From Henckelia pumila (Eukaryota; Streptophyta; Magnoliopsida; Lamiales; Gesneriaceae): a stretch of 64,000 nucleotides of DNA. This document shows positions 1 to 14,673 of the stretch, in pieces; within the stretch, counting starts at the first letter, position 1, and every line of letters begins with the position of its first letter. The notes below the pieces were generated by a model. The model had not been told where the DNA came from. It searched no databases and saw nothing but the letters and a program-made list of their open reading frames with translations. Location of the stretch: assembly GCF_033568475.1 (NCBI RefSeq), contig NW_027331831.1, forward strand, positions 6,882,001-6,946,000, given 5' to 3'. The position numbers and the translations under genes were made by a program.

Positions 1-390
1 TACATACCTTAAAGTACATCAAGGAAAGGAATAACAGAGAAGGCAAGGCAACATTGTTCAGTGACTAGATCAAATAAGTTCTACGAGGATAATTTTTTAA
101 TCATTGAATGGAAAGAGTTCTCCCAAGGTACAACAAGCAAAATAAAGAAACCACACACATATTTTCCATTTTTCGTACCTAGTTAATCAACTTTTTATTT
201 TGTTTTTGTATTATAAAAAGTGTGTACATCAAGTTGTCAAAACCATCATTCACAGAGTGAAAATCACAGCAAGAAGATTCAATCTCAAGTACGAGGTCGA
301 TTGCTATTTGTTATGAGCAAACTTTTTTAATTCGTGCAGCTCTAGTTCTATATGATAAAAGAAAATACAAGGTAGTTTCAGATGTACAAC

Positions 391-3300
391 CATAGATGCT
401 TCCAGATTTGATTGTTCAGCATTCACAGCTTGCCACAACGAAAGATTAATCATGTCTTCAGTACAAAAAATAATCTGCATAGAAAATTAAACCACCATAT
501 TTTGAGCTAATGCACCACTGGTGATAACGTTAAACTACAACATGCAGTGTGGACAATTACTTTGAGAAACTCGCCATCCAACTCTTTCAGAAGTTGTTTT
601 ATCTGCAAAAACACAAAATGTCAAAAGCTATGACATTCATAAATAAAAAAAACGGATAACCCTATTTTACCTAAATGAAAGTTTGTGTAGTTAATGATTT
701 GAAGATAACACAATCCTTCCTAGGAAGAGAATGAGATTCTACAGTGACGACTATCATTTGTGAAAAAATGTAGTCCTGCAAGAAACAACTCCAAGAAATG
801 AAGAACCATGTTATGCTATGAATTCCTACCATAAGTGACGCTAGAGATTCAAAACCCAAGAAAGTTAAATGCCTACATCAGATTCAACGTGGCAGAAAAC
901 AACTTCATCTGGATTAACCTTGATCAGATCACACAGTTCAAATCACTAGAATAAGAAGTTCCTCGGTATTCAAACTGAAACTTGTAAATTCTCTATGCCT
1001 ACATCAGATTCAACGTGGCAGAAAACAACTTTATCTGGATTAACCTTGATCAGATCACACAGTTCAAATCACTAGAATAAGCCAAGTTACTTACTTGGTG
1101 TTTGCAGCCTCTAAAAATAAGTGATTATTTTTCTTTAGAAATTTGCTAAGGAAAATTTCATAATCACTTATTTTTAAGTTTGCAAGCACTACCTTTTACA
1201 TAGGAAGCAAAGACCAGTTGACTTCCAAAAGACAACCTTAATATAAGATGTTGTTCAGCCTGTATAAAAACAAAGGAGAGAATAAATGCGAGATATATTA
1301 CCTCTGCCGACTCTTCCATCCGGAACCCCAGTAACAATAAAGCCTGAAAATTTCATAAATTTGAAACTTAATTTTCACATGTTTGAAATACCGGAAGTTT
1401 AAAATGTGCCAGGTTTACATCTGCATTTGGTTCACAAGTTTGGCTGAACTAACTGAAATGTACGGCGTCTTAAGCATGTGTTATGTATTTGCGAGGTCAA
1501 TTCCTATAATTAAAATTCCTATATCATCGGAGCCAACCACAAAAACTTAATAACGAAGATCATCAAACAATATCAAAGTTAAAAAGAAAAAATCTGAGGA
1601 CTGCCAAATTATCACAGTTTATATCGAATCAAGAACAAAGACAGATTATCACACCACAAGGCCTGGAAAGCAACATGGGCATGTTCCCGAGCTCGAAATT
1701 AGCTTGAGAGCATGAAGCCTCTTCGTAACATAACATCAAAAGTACATAAATTTCTTCACAAATCAATAACTATCGGAACCGTTGATCATTTTGACAAACA
1801 AAATTCCAGCGTGTTGACCATAACTTACAGGCGGACCATATTTTTCATCCTCAGCATTTAAGGGAACAAACTTGGAATCCTCGATCAACTCTGTGGGAAG
1901 ATCTGTGATATGACAAAGAGAAAGCCTGAATCAAATTTATGCGATAAAGAGAACTAAAGTCAAGTGATGGTAGATAGAAAATTATTTTCGACATCTCGAG
2001 CTTGAACTCAAAATTTATTAGTAACTGTTAAAGTTGCTACTTGGACTAACACGTTTCTTTATCTTTTGTGTACATATAAATAGGTTGACTTGGGTAGTTG
2101 TAAATAAGATACACAGATTTATGAAAATGAGAGTTGCTCTTTTTCTCTCGAATTCTCTAGATCTCTGCTTGTTCTGATAATCTCAATATGGTATCAAAGC
2201 TAGGTTCAATTCATTGAACAAGCTCTTTGATTGATCATATCTGATCCACTGAATCGGTTTTTTTTTTATATCTTTGATGGCGTCTTCGATTGGAAATTCT
2301 TCGATCGATCTGCACGATCCCCTGCATATTCATTCTTCGGATACTCCAGGCCTCACCTTGATCACCGAACAGCTTACTGGTACTGAAAATTATGCAATAT
2401 GGAGTCGCGCGATGTTGATTGCATTGAGAGCAAAAAATAAGCTGGCATTCATTGATGGAAGCTTCCAACGACCTGATTCTGTTTCTGATCAGTTGTTGCA
2501 AGGGGAACGATGTAACGCGATTGTATTATCGTGGATTATGAACAGCGTTTCTAAGGAAATCCTTGGAGGTATTGTTTACGCATCTGATGCAGTTGCAGTT
2601 TGGAAGGATCTAAAAGAACGATATGATAAAGTCAATGGATCAAGGATTTCACATTGCATCGAGAGATCGGTAAATTGGTACAAGGTAATACCACGATAGC
2701 TGTGTATTTTTCGAAATTACGACAGTTGTGGGATGAATTTGGGTCTATGGTACCTTTGCCTTCATGTTCATGCGAATCTGCCAGAAAATATATCGAATAT
2801 GAGCAACAACACAAGCTCCTACAGTTTTTAATGGGACTCAATGACAGTTATGTTTATGTCAGAAGTCAGTTGTTGATGATGAGTCCTCTTCCGACTGTTA
2901 GTCAGGCTTTTGCGATTTTATCACAAGACGAATCGCATAGGAATTTGTTGGGATCGAATACATTTCAGAGTGATACACCAGCTGCTGCGTTTTACTCTAC
3001 ACAAGAGAAGAAGAGGAGTGTGCTTCATTGTACGTATTGTATCTGGCCTGGACAAAAAAAGGAAAATTGCTTCTGTTACAGAATAATACTAATTAGGAAG
3101 TAAATAAATTAATTGTAGGGATTGATTGTATAGATATTTTCCTAAGTCAGAACTTTCCTTGTATAGGCTATGTGATGTATATATAAATACCTATGCCTAG
3201 ATGAATAATATTGTGTGAATCTATTCCCAATTCTTTCTTTCTCTATATATTTCACATGGTATCAGAGACCGGTATTGTGGGAATTTGAAATTCTGAGTGT

Positions 3301-6300
3301 TTGGGTGAGAGTACAAAGCTGCCGGAATTTGTTCAACATCACCGGAGCATCACCGGTCGTCACCGCCACTCAGAAAGGAGCGTCTGTCGCAGATCAGAAA
3401 TTATTTTTTTTCACCCAGTCTATCAAGTGTTGTTTGGGTTCTCTGCAGCCACTGTTTGTCTGGACAGCCTACTGCTCTATTGGTAACTCAGTTATTTTTC
3501 ACTTCTTCTCTCTGGTTCTGAGTTGTGAGCTATATTCTTGTTTATAAATATGACTGAGGGTGAAAAGAAACTTGGGAATCTATCGGAAGTAATTCCTATT
3601 ATGTCAAAAATCACGGATCACAAACTTGATGGTACAAATTATCTTAATTGGCGACAGACTATTGAGTTATATTTACTGAGTACTGCCAAGGATGTTCATT
3701 TGACAGATGATCCTCCTAAGGATGACTCTAAACGAGTATGGGCACGAGAGGATGCTTGTTTATTTCTCCAAATTCGTAATTCTATTGATAGTGAGGTAAT
3801 TGGTATGGTAACTCACTGCCGCACTGTTAAAGAATTGATGAAGTATTTAGACTTTCTGTACTCTGGGAAGGAAAACATCTCTCGTATTTATGATGTATGT
3901 AAAGCGTTTTACAGGGCAGATAAGGGTGACAAGCCTCTTACCAAGTACTTCATGGATTTCAAAAAGACTTATGAAGAACTAAATACATTACTTCCTTTTA
4001 GTACAGATGTGACAGTACAACAAATTCAGCGGGAAAAGATGGCTGTGATGAGTTTTTTGGCTGGTCTTCCATATGAATATGAGACAGCCAAGTCACAAAT
4101 TCTCTCAGTTTGCTAAACACCATCGTCTTAGCTTCAGTCCTAGAGTCAATAAACGAGCTACCGCTCCTTTTGAGTTAGTTCATTCTGATGTTTGGGGTCC
4201 ATGTCCTGTGGTTTCTAAGACTGGAATTCGATATTTTGTTACCTTTGTTGATGACTATTCTCGAATGACATGGTTATATTTTATGAAAAATCGTTCTGAG
4301 TTGTTTTCCCATTTTTCTAGTTTTTGTGCTGAAATTTGAACCCAGTTTGATGTGCCTGTACAGACTTTAAGAAGTGATAATGCTAAGGAATATTTATCAG
4401 GAAATTTTCAAAATTACATGCTTCAACATGGGATTCTTCACCAAACATCGTGTGTTGATACACCATCACAAAATGGTGTTTTTGAAAGAAAGAATAGACA
4501 CCTGCTTGAAACTGCCAGAGCCTTGTTATTTCAAATGCAGGTTCCCAAATATTTCTGGGCTGATGTTGTTGCCACAACTTGTTTCTTGATTAATAGAATG
4601 CCTTCTTCCGTTTTGTCTAATGAAATTCCTTTCTCTGTTCTTTTTCCTAACAAAGCATTGTTTCCCATTCAACCCAGGATATTTGGTTGTACTTGTTTTG
4701 TTAGAGATGTCCGCCCCCAAGTTACTAAACTGGATCCAAAATCTTTGAAATGCATCTTTCTGGGATATTCTCGTGTACAAAAAGGATATAGATGTTATTG
4801 TCCTAGTCTTAACAGGTATCTTGTATCAGCTGATGTGACTTTTTTGGAGCATACACAATTTTCTTCAGAACCTATTCCTCAGGGAGAGGATGACGATTTG
4901 CTTATCTATCCAGCTATTCATTCTTTGGATCCTCCTACATCAATATCTGTCAAACCGGCCATTACCCAAACCTACACTCGCCGACTCAGATCTTCTGCTC
5001 CTGCTATTGAGCATACTTTTGCAACTGTCCCCGAACCTCCCAGTTCATGTTCTAATGAGCCAGTACCTTCATCACAAGATCCGGCCCTGAGTGATGATCT
5101 TCCCATTGCTCTTCGGAAAGGTAAACGTACTTGTACGTATCCCATCTCGTCTTTTGTGTCCTATAATCATTTATCTCCTTCTTCTTATTCTTTTATTGCA
5201 TCCATAAATTCTGTGTCTACCCCTAAAACTGTTCGTGAAGCTTTAGGTCATTCTGGTTGGCGTAATGCTATGATTGAGGAGATGAATGCTTTGGAGGATA
5301 ATTGTACTTGGACCTTAGCAGATTTACCTGTGGGAAAACAAACTATTGGATGTAAATGGGTGTTTGCAGTGAAAATGAATCCTGATGGCTCTGTCGCTAG
5401 ACTGAAAGCTCGTCTTGTTGCTAAGGAATATGCTCAGACATATGGAGTGGACTATTTTGATACGTTTTCTCCTGTGGCTAAGCTTACTTCTGTCAGATTG
5501 TTTATTTCCATGGCAGCCACTCATCACTGGCCTTTGCATCAGCTGGATATTAAGAATGCTTTTCTTCATGGAGACCTTCAGGAAGAAGTTTATATGGAGC
5601 AACCACCCGGTTTTGTTGCTCAGGGGGAGTATGGGACGAAAGTATGTCGCCTTCATAAATCCTTGTATGGCTTGAAACAAAGTCCTCGTGCATGGTTTGG
5701 CAAGTTCAGTCAGGCTGTTGAAACTTTTGGTATGCATAAGAGTAAGTCCGATCACTTGGTTTTCTACAAACATTCTGATAGTGGCATCATTCTATTAGTT
5801 GTGTATGTAGATGATATTGTCATTACATGTAGTGACTCTGCGGGAATTTTATCTCTAAAATCCTTTCTTCACACTCAGTTTCATACCAAAGACCTAGGAA
5901 TGTTACGTTATTTCTTAGGTGTTGAAGTGACCAGGAGCAAGAAAGGAATATTATTGTCTCAAAGAAAGTATGTGCTTGACTTGCTATCTGAAACAGGAAA
6001 GTTGGGAGTTAAACCAGGCAGCACCCCAATGATTCCTGGTATGCAGCTCACTAAAGATGGTGATTTATTTGAAGATCCTGAACGATATAGAAGACTAGTC
6101 GGAAAACTGAATTATCTCACTGTGACTAGACCAGATATTGCCTACTCAGTCAGTGTAGTAAGTCAGTATATGGCATCTTCAACTATTGATCACTGGAAGG
6201 CTGTGGAACAAATTTTATGCTACTTAAAAGGAGCACCTGGGCGTGGAATTTTGTATGCTAATTATGGTCACACTAGAATTGAGTGTTTCTCAGATGCTGA

Positions 6301-9300
6301 TTGGGCAGGATCTAAAGAAGATCGAAGATCAACTTCTGGATATTGTGTTTTTGTTGGTGGAAACTTGGTCTCGTGGAAAAGTAAGAAACAAAATGTGGTC
6401 TCACGATCCAGTGCTGAATCTGAGTACAGGGCTATGGCCAAGTCTGTTTGTGAAATCATGTGGATATATCAGCTTCTTAAGGAAGTAGGTTTCGAGGTTT
6501 CTATGCCAGCCAAGCTATGGTGTGATAACCAAGCTGCACTTCACATCGCATCCAATCCAGTTTTATCATGAGAGAACTAAGCATATTGAGATTGATTGTC
6601 ACTTTGTTCGTGAGAAAATCCAGCAAGGCTTGATTTCTACAGGTTATATGAAAACAGGAGAACAGTTGGGGGATATCTTCACTAAGGCACTCAATGGAGT
6701 TAGAGTTGATTATCTTTGTAACAAGTTGGGCATGATTAACATCTATGCTCCAACTTGAGTGGGAGTGTTACAGAATAATACTAATTAGGAAGTAAATAAA
6801 TTAATTGTAGGGATTGATTGTATAGATATTTTCCTAAGTCAGAACTTTCCTTGTATAGGCTATGTGATGTATATATAAATACCTATGCCTAGATGAATAA
6901 TATTGTGTGAATCTATTCCCAATTCTTTCTTTCTCTATATATTTCACAGCTTCAAACTTGTTGGATATCCTCCTGGACATAGGCTGTATAAAGGTCCAAA
7001 CAAAGGAGTAAATCAGAGATCTCCTAAGGAATGGAATGACAAAAATGAACCCATGAGTCGAGCTCATGCATCTGTAAAATCAATGCCTGATGATGATGGA
7101 AAATCCAGTTCCAATGGAGATGCAGCAAATTTTTTTACTGCAGAACAGTATGCAGCCATTTTGAAATTGTTGAACAAAGAGTCTGAGGTGCCAATAGCAA
7201 ATATGGCAGGTAATACTCTTCGTTCTGCTCCTTTATATTCAAAATGGATCCTGGATACTGGTGCTAATGATCATATGATTGGGAAAAATGGTATAATGCG
7301 TAATTCAAGGCCATATGTTGGTACCACAGGATCTATTCAATTGCCTAATGGTAGCTCAACTCGAGTTTCTCACATAGGAACAGTAGACCTTAGTGCCTCT
7401 ATTTCCCTTCCACATGTTCTTTTTGTTCCAGATTTTAACTATAATCTTCTATCAATTTCCAAGTTCGTCAAAGATCACCACTGCTGTGTCACATTTTTTC
7501 CTCAATTTTGTGTGTTTCAGGACCCGTTGAGTGGGAGAATAACGGGGATTGGTAGACAAGCAAATGGTCTCTACTATCTAGACAGTTCCAGCCTTCATAC
7601 TCCAGCCGATACATCCATTAGTCCTCCTAAAAATGACGTGTTTCCCATTTGTAAATCTTTGTTTTCTGCTGTAAATGATGACATTATAGGAATAAGTACA
7701 GACACGAATTGTGATTCCCATGTAAGTGTCAATAAAGAAACACTTTGGCATCAAAGACTTGGCCATATTTCTCTGTCAAGAATGAAAATGTTGTCTTTTT
7801 TGCCATCTAATTTTGTGTTATCACATTGTGATGTGTGTCCCAAAGCTAAACAAACCCGATCCTCTTTTCCATCTACTAGATCCTCTGAGACCACTTCGGC
7901 ATTTCATTTAGTTCACTTGGATGTATGGGGACCTTTTCATACACCTACGTATAATGGTGAACGATATTTTCTCTCCATTGTAGATGATTTTACCCGTACT
8001 ACCTGGGTGTATTTGTTGCAATCCAAGCTAGATGTCTTCCCAATGATCAGAAATTTTCTCACTCTTGTTCGAAATCAATTTTCTGCCTCAGTCAAAATCC
8101 TTAGGACTGATAATGCTACTGAGTTCTTTCAACATGATTGTCGTGAGCTTTTTGCCTCGTTAGGAATCATACACCAAAGCTCATGCCCCTATACGCCTCA
8201 ACAAAATGGTCTTGTGGAACGTAAACATCGGCATATCTTAGAAATAGCTCGATCCCTAAAATTTCAGGCTTCCTTACCACATAAGTATTGGGGTGATTGT
8301 GTGCTCACAGCAGTGTATCTTATCAATCGAACTCCAACCCCAATTTTATCTCATCGTACTCCTTATGAAGCCTTGTTTCACAAACCACCTTCGTACTCGC
8401 ATTTACGTGTTTTTGGTTGCTTATGCTATGCATCTCGTCTACCCCGGGGTGACAAATTTTCCCCCCGTGCACTTGCTTGTTTGTTTCTTGGCTATTCCAA
8501 CACACAAAAAGGATATAAGGTTCAAGATCTTAGTTCTCGTCGCATTTTTGTATCTCGGGATGTTCAATTTCGTGAAACTCTTTTCCCATTGCAGTCCTTA
8601 ACTGAGCCATCATCTCTGTTTACTAAGGACCATCTTCCTTCCTCCGATAGTGATTCTCCTATCATTTCAGTGTCCTCTCATCTTTCGGCAGTTCCTAATG
8701 ATCCTGTTTTTCCTTCCTCAGAAATTGAATCTTCCTTACCTTCAACTCGACGCTCTTGTCGTGTTTCCAAAACACCTATTTGGAGTAACGACTACCTTTG
8801 CTCCACTCTGCATACTTCAAATTCTTCTCCTCATTCTATTGCCAATTATATTTCCTATTCTAACATTTCTGCACCTTATCAATCTTTTTTAACTTCTCTT
8901 TCTGCTAAGAAGGAACCATGTAGTTACCATGAAGCGATTCTTGATCCTTGTTGGATAGCAGCTATGGACCACGAATTGGACACTTTGGAATTGAATCATA
9001 CTTGGGATATTGTTGACTTGCCCTCTGGTAAGGTTCCAATTGGAAACAAATGGGTATATAAAATCAAGTATAATCCTGATGGCACGGTGGATCGGTATAA
9101 GGCTCGGCTTGTGGCCAAGGGATATACTCAACTTCATGGTATTGATTATCATGATACTTTCTCCCCCGTGGCCAAAATTACCACCGTGCGTTGCTTGTTA
9201 AGTGTGGCAGCTCAGCGCAACTGGCCTATCTATCAAATGGACGTCACCAATGCATTTCTTCAAGGTGATCTCGATGAAGAAATTTACATGGATCTGCCAC

Positions 9301-11266
9301 AGGGTTTTCGAAGTCAGGGGGAGCTATGTTCTGGACTTCGAAGTAAAGGGGAAACTCATGTGAAAGTATGCAGACTTACCAAATCATTGTATGGTCTCAA
9401 GCAAGCTTCAAGGCAATGGAATATCAAGTTTTCTCAGATCATGCAACATGCTGGGTTTAACCAATCAAAACATGATCATTCTATGTTTGTCAATACAGAG
9501 AACAGGTTTATCACGATCTTGCTGGTGTATGTTAATGATATAGTCATCACGGGAAATCATGAAGCGTCTATTTTGAATCTTAAGAAGCACTTACATTCCA
9601 CCATTAAGATAAAAGATATGGGCAGCTTGAAGTATTTTCTGGGCATAGAAGTTGCTCGTTCAAAAAAGGGGATTTGTTTAAATCAACAAAAATATACTTT
9701 AGAATTGATTTCTGATGCCGGGTTATCTGGTTCCAAGGTTTGTGATACTCCCATGGAGCAGAACTTAAGGCTGACAACTAAAGAATATGATGATAGTGTG
9801 GGTCAAGTGAGTAGTAAAGATCCATTGCTTGATGATCCAGGAGCATATCGAAGATTGATAGGGCGTCTTATATATCTCAATGTGACGAGGCCTGACATAT
9901 GCTTTGTTGTACAAACCTTGAGTCAATTCATGAATGACCCTAAAGTATCACATATGGAGGCAGCAACAAGAGTATTGAAATATCTAAAAGCTACAGTAGG
10001 AAAAGGTATATTGCTTTCATCACAAAATGATTTCTCTTTGACAGCCTATTGTGATTCGGACTGGGGGACATGTCCAATGAGTAGAAGGTCGATAACTGGC
10101 TATTGCGTTAAGATGGGAGACTCGATAATATCATGGAAAACAAAGAAGCAAACCACAGTTTCAAGGTCATCGGCAGAAGCTGAATACAGGGCAATGGCAA
10201 ACACAACATGTGAAGTGGTCTGGATTGTGGGACTTCTGAATGATATGGGGGTGGATATGAAGCTGCCAGTGCATTTATTTTGTGACAACACAGCAGCATT
10301 ACATATAGCTCACAATCCATTATTTCATGAAAGGACGAAACACATAGAGATAGATTGTCATATGATAAGGGAGAAAATTCGTGACAAGCTGATCAAGGCA
10401 ACACACATTGGATCAGATCAACAGCTAGCAGACTTGTTTACTAAAGCATTGAACAAAAGCCAACATCATTATTTATCGTCCAAGCTTGGAATGTTTAATT
10501 TGTTCCAAGCTTGAGGGGCAGTGTTAAAGTTGCTACTTGGACTAACACGTTTCTTTATCTTTTGTGTACATATAAATAGGTTGACTTGGGTAGTTGTAAA
10601 TAAGATACACAGATTTATGAAAATGAGAGTTGTTCTTTTTCTCACGAATTCTCTAGATCTCTGCTTGTTCTGATAATCTCAATAGTAACGATTAATTAAA
10701 TTTCAGAAGCTATTTTAGAACAATTAAATTGCTCAAAACCATAAAATTAAAAAGAAAAAAAATCATATGCTAAAATATAAGGAATTAAAATACATCAGAA
10801 ATCTCTTCAACGCACGCATACTACAGAATTGCATTCCTTTTTCTTGATGCAGCAGCCATGTAATAAACCCAAAAGTCGGACATGAAAGAAAACAAGAATG
10901 TACTTTTGAACCATCAAATCCACATAATTGAAAAAGGCAAACCAATGACAATATTCAAGAATCACATCAAAATTATTATTTCAACAAGAACAAAATCAAA
11001 AAATTTAAGAGGCCCATAAGACCAAGAAACTCAAGAACACCAAAAATACAACTAAAATATGAAGAAAGCAGCGTAAGCAATTTAAAGAAAGGACCTTGAG
11101 CAGATGCTTTTGAGATTCTACGCTTAAGCTTGAGGCTGAACTGAGAAGCCCTTCTAGAAGAAGAAGAAGAAGAAGAAACATGAGAGATTATAGATAATGG
11201 CAGTGCATTAGTTTGACGGGGAAAGTAGAAATGAGAATTTTGGTTGCAGATTAGAAAAGTAGCCAT
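391..11266 (-). CDS. Plastid-targeted DUF3783-like protein, partial at the left edge
   Basis: Unnamed nuclear gene for a predicted chloroplast protein; function unknown. Visible exons (minus, phases agree): 11095-11266, 1829-1902, 1302-1343, 561-602 and 391-474. The first exon gives a Ser/Arg-rich transit-peptide-like N-terminus (MATFLICNQNSHFYFP, then a run of serines) ending LKRRISKASAQ. Later exons read LPTELIEDSKFVPLNAEDEK, ALLLLGFRMEESAE, IKQLLKELDGEFLK and IIFCTEDMINLSLWQAVNAE. This order resembles plant plastid proteins with a C-terminal DUF3783-type domain, from memory. The expected C-terminal exon (a LPRICFLSG-like motif) is not seen, so it should lie beyond the left edge. The end of exon 5 is the least certain boundary. 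Intron 1 (1903-11094, about 9.2 kb) holds the nested Copia elements, inserted antisense to the gene. The exons look intact, so the gene may still be spliced. Confidence 0.6.
869..1081. repeat. 87-bp direct repeat inside an intron
   Basis: Two copies, 869-955 and 995-1081, differ at one base and are separated by 39 bp. Both lie in the intron between the third and fourth visible exons of the plastid-protein gene. The near-identity points to a recent local duplication. No coding content is seen. Confidence 0.85.
1095..1193. mobile_element. Short MITE-like inverted repeat
   Basis: About 100 bp with imperfect terminal inverted repeats: the left end reads TTGGTGTTTGCAG and the right end reads GCAAGCACTACC. 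Both arms continue into a complementary stretch around AAAAATAAGTGATTA. The right end matches the GGTAGTG terminus of the Tourist-like MITE at 32424-32550, so it may be a diverged relative. It lies in an intron. Confidence 0.5.
2026..2188 (+). repeat. Left LTR of outer Copia element
   Basis: 163-bp LTR starting TGTTAAAG. It ends just before the TGGTATC primer-binding site and is preceded by the target-site duplication GTAAC. It contains a possible TATA-like stretch (ATATAAATA). Confidence 0.93.
3074..3256 (+). repeat. Left LTR of inner Copia element
   Basis: 183-bp LTR beginning TGTTACAG and ending TTTCACA, directly followed by the TGGTATCAGAG primer-binding site. Confidence 0.93.
6766..6948 (+). 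repeat. Right LTR of inner Copia element
   Basis: 183 bp, identical by eye to the left LTR. The target-site duplication GCTTC follows at 6949-6953. Confidence 0.93.
10522..10684 (+). repeat. Right LTR of outer Copia element
   Basis: 163-bp partner of the left LTR with two differences. A polypurine-like tract precedes it and the duplication GTAAC follows it. Confidence 0.93.
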
Positions 11267-11555
11267 TGACGTATATTGTCCAATCTCAACCGCTTGGCTC
11301 AATTTATTTACTAATAAAAAAATATATATAATATTTTAAAAAAAGAAAGCTAATAATAATAAATCATATGAAATAAAACATTAATAGCAGGATAATATTA
11401 TAGTTTTTTAAATTCTGCAACAAAAATAATAAATAATATTATTAAAATCAGGGATGACTAAAATGTTGGTTAAAAGAAAATGGTCACCAAGATAGATTTA
11501 ATTCAAAAAATAAAATAAAATCTAACGAACGAACTTACTTAGAATCGATTAGTTT

Positions 11556-12215
11556 GCATTGAAATTGAAATTAACCATTGTAGGCACAAAAGACTTGATT
11601 TTTCTCGTTGAGTGGTATCAGATTTTGCGATAAATTATTTTATGACCAAGTCTCAAAAATTTGATCCCCTAAAAACATTTTTTTGGGCAAGCATGTCGTA
11701 TAAAGTTTACCTAATATATGTTATCTGAATGACATTGTGTGCATGCTACTAAATTAACCCAATAGTTTATTCAATATACGGTCGCGGGTTCCATAGTCCT
11801 AAAGAACTAATTTACATGTTTTTATGTATAAAATTATTTCAATTTTACAGCCTTCGAGGTTGGAGGGTCAATTGTGTGCAGGCATTGAAATTGAAATTAA
11901 CCATTGTAGGCACAAAAGACTTAATTTTTCTAGTTGAGTGGTAACCGGGTTGATGCAGTAAGTTATCGTATGACCAAGTTTCAGGAGTTTGATCCCCTAA
12001 AAATATTTTTTTGAACGAGCATGTTGTATAATGTTTATCTAGTATGTATTATCTGAGTGACATTGTATGTAGGCTACTAAATTAACCCAATAGCTTATTC
12101 AATATATACGTAGCTGGTTCCATAGTCCTTACTCCTTAATAACTAAGTTACATGTTCTTCATGTATAAAATTATTTCAATTTTAAAGCCTTGGAGGTTGG
12201 AGCTGGGTCAATTGT
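11556..12215 (+). repeat. Tandem 326-bp repeat with Pol III-like boxes (SINE-like dimer)
   Basis: Two diverged head-to-tail copies (11556-11881 and 11882-12215) lie between the plastid-protein gene and the thioredoxin gene. Each copy has a tRNA-like stretch: an A-box-like GTTGAGTGGTA followed about 50 bp later by a B-box-like TTTGATCCCCT. This suggests a tRNA-derived SINE that duplicated. Divergence between copies is substantial, so the event is not recent. No open frame is present. Confidence 0.6.
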
Positions 12216-12614
12216 CACGATTTCGACATAACTTAGTTGTTCTATATATTTTGAAACAGCAAATGCAATTCACAAAACACACTTGATTTCGCACAATAGA
12301 TATGGATGAAGAAATTTGAAATATATTTCTTATCGATTATTTTTAATTCATTCAACTTGTTTGGATGAATTTAGTTTATCTACATTGAATCAAATCTTTC
12401 ATCATAAATTAAATCATCACATTCAAAGTTCAAAATGTTAAATGAATATTAAAAAATAATAATAATAAACCCCTTTTGTGTTGAAACTTGAATATTGAAA
12501 GACAAGAAGAACTGAACAAGATCAATCTTCTCCTTCTCTACAAGAAAATTCAACAAGGGATATATTTTTCAAATGAGAGGGAAAATGTCAGAAAGAAGAT
12601 GCCTAAACAATAGA

Positions 12615-14583
<1,969 letters not shown>

Positions 14584-14673
14584 TTAAACATTAGCTGTCA
14601 CTTGAAAGGCATCTTTTGAACATACGAATACGAAGCTGCTTTTTTTTTCTTTTTTTTTTTTCGTGTTGTTTGA

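Larger units (their letters stand above)
3074..6948 (+). mobile_element. Copia LTR retrotransposon (inner, younger element)
   Basis: Second Copia element, 3875 bp, inserted in the same orientation within the outer one. Its 183-bp LTRs (3074-3256 and 6766-6948) appear identical base for base and are flanked by the duplication GCTTC (3069-3073 and 6949-6953). A TGGTATCAGAG primer-binding site follows the left LTR. Gag-like, integrase, reverse-transcriptase and RNase H parts can be recognised in order. The element is shorter than a full Copia and is broken, with about two or three breaks. Its protein sequence differs clearly from the outer element, so it belongs to another family of the same broad lineage. 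Identical LTRs mean the insertion is very recent. Confidence 0.93.
2026..10684 (+). mobile_element. Copia LTR retrotransposon (outer element of a nested pair)
   Basis: Ty1/Copia fossil in plus orientation inside intron 1 of the plastid-protein gene. Paired LTRs of 163 bp lie at 2026-2188 and 10522-10684 and are flanked by the target-site duplication GTAAC (2021-2025 and 10685-10689). A primer-binding site like the initiator-Met tRNA end (TGGTATCAAAGC, 2189-2200) follows the left LTR, and a purine-rich tract (AAGCTTGAGGGGCAG) precedes the right LTR. Parts in Copia order are gag-like, protease (DTGAND motif), integrase, reverse transcriptase and RNase H. The element is interrupted by the inner Copia at 3074-6948 and has about one further break, so it is not whole. 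The LTRs differ at 2 of 163 positions, which indicates a young insertion. The very short LTRs and about 4.8 kb net length fit the Ale/Retrofit lineage (inference). Confidence 0.93.

Noticed and set aside
300-390. Continuation of the fifth exon of the plastid-protein gene past 391 to an in-frame stop
   Set aside because: The added residues do not resemble the family, and a GT donor at 389-390 (minus) keeps the expected phase, so an intron leading off the left edge is more likely.
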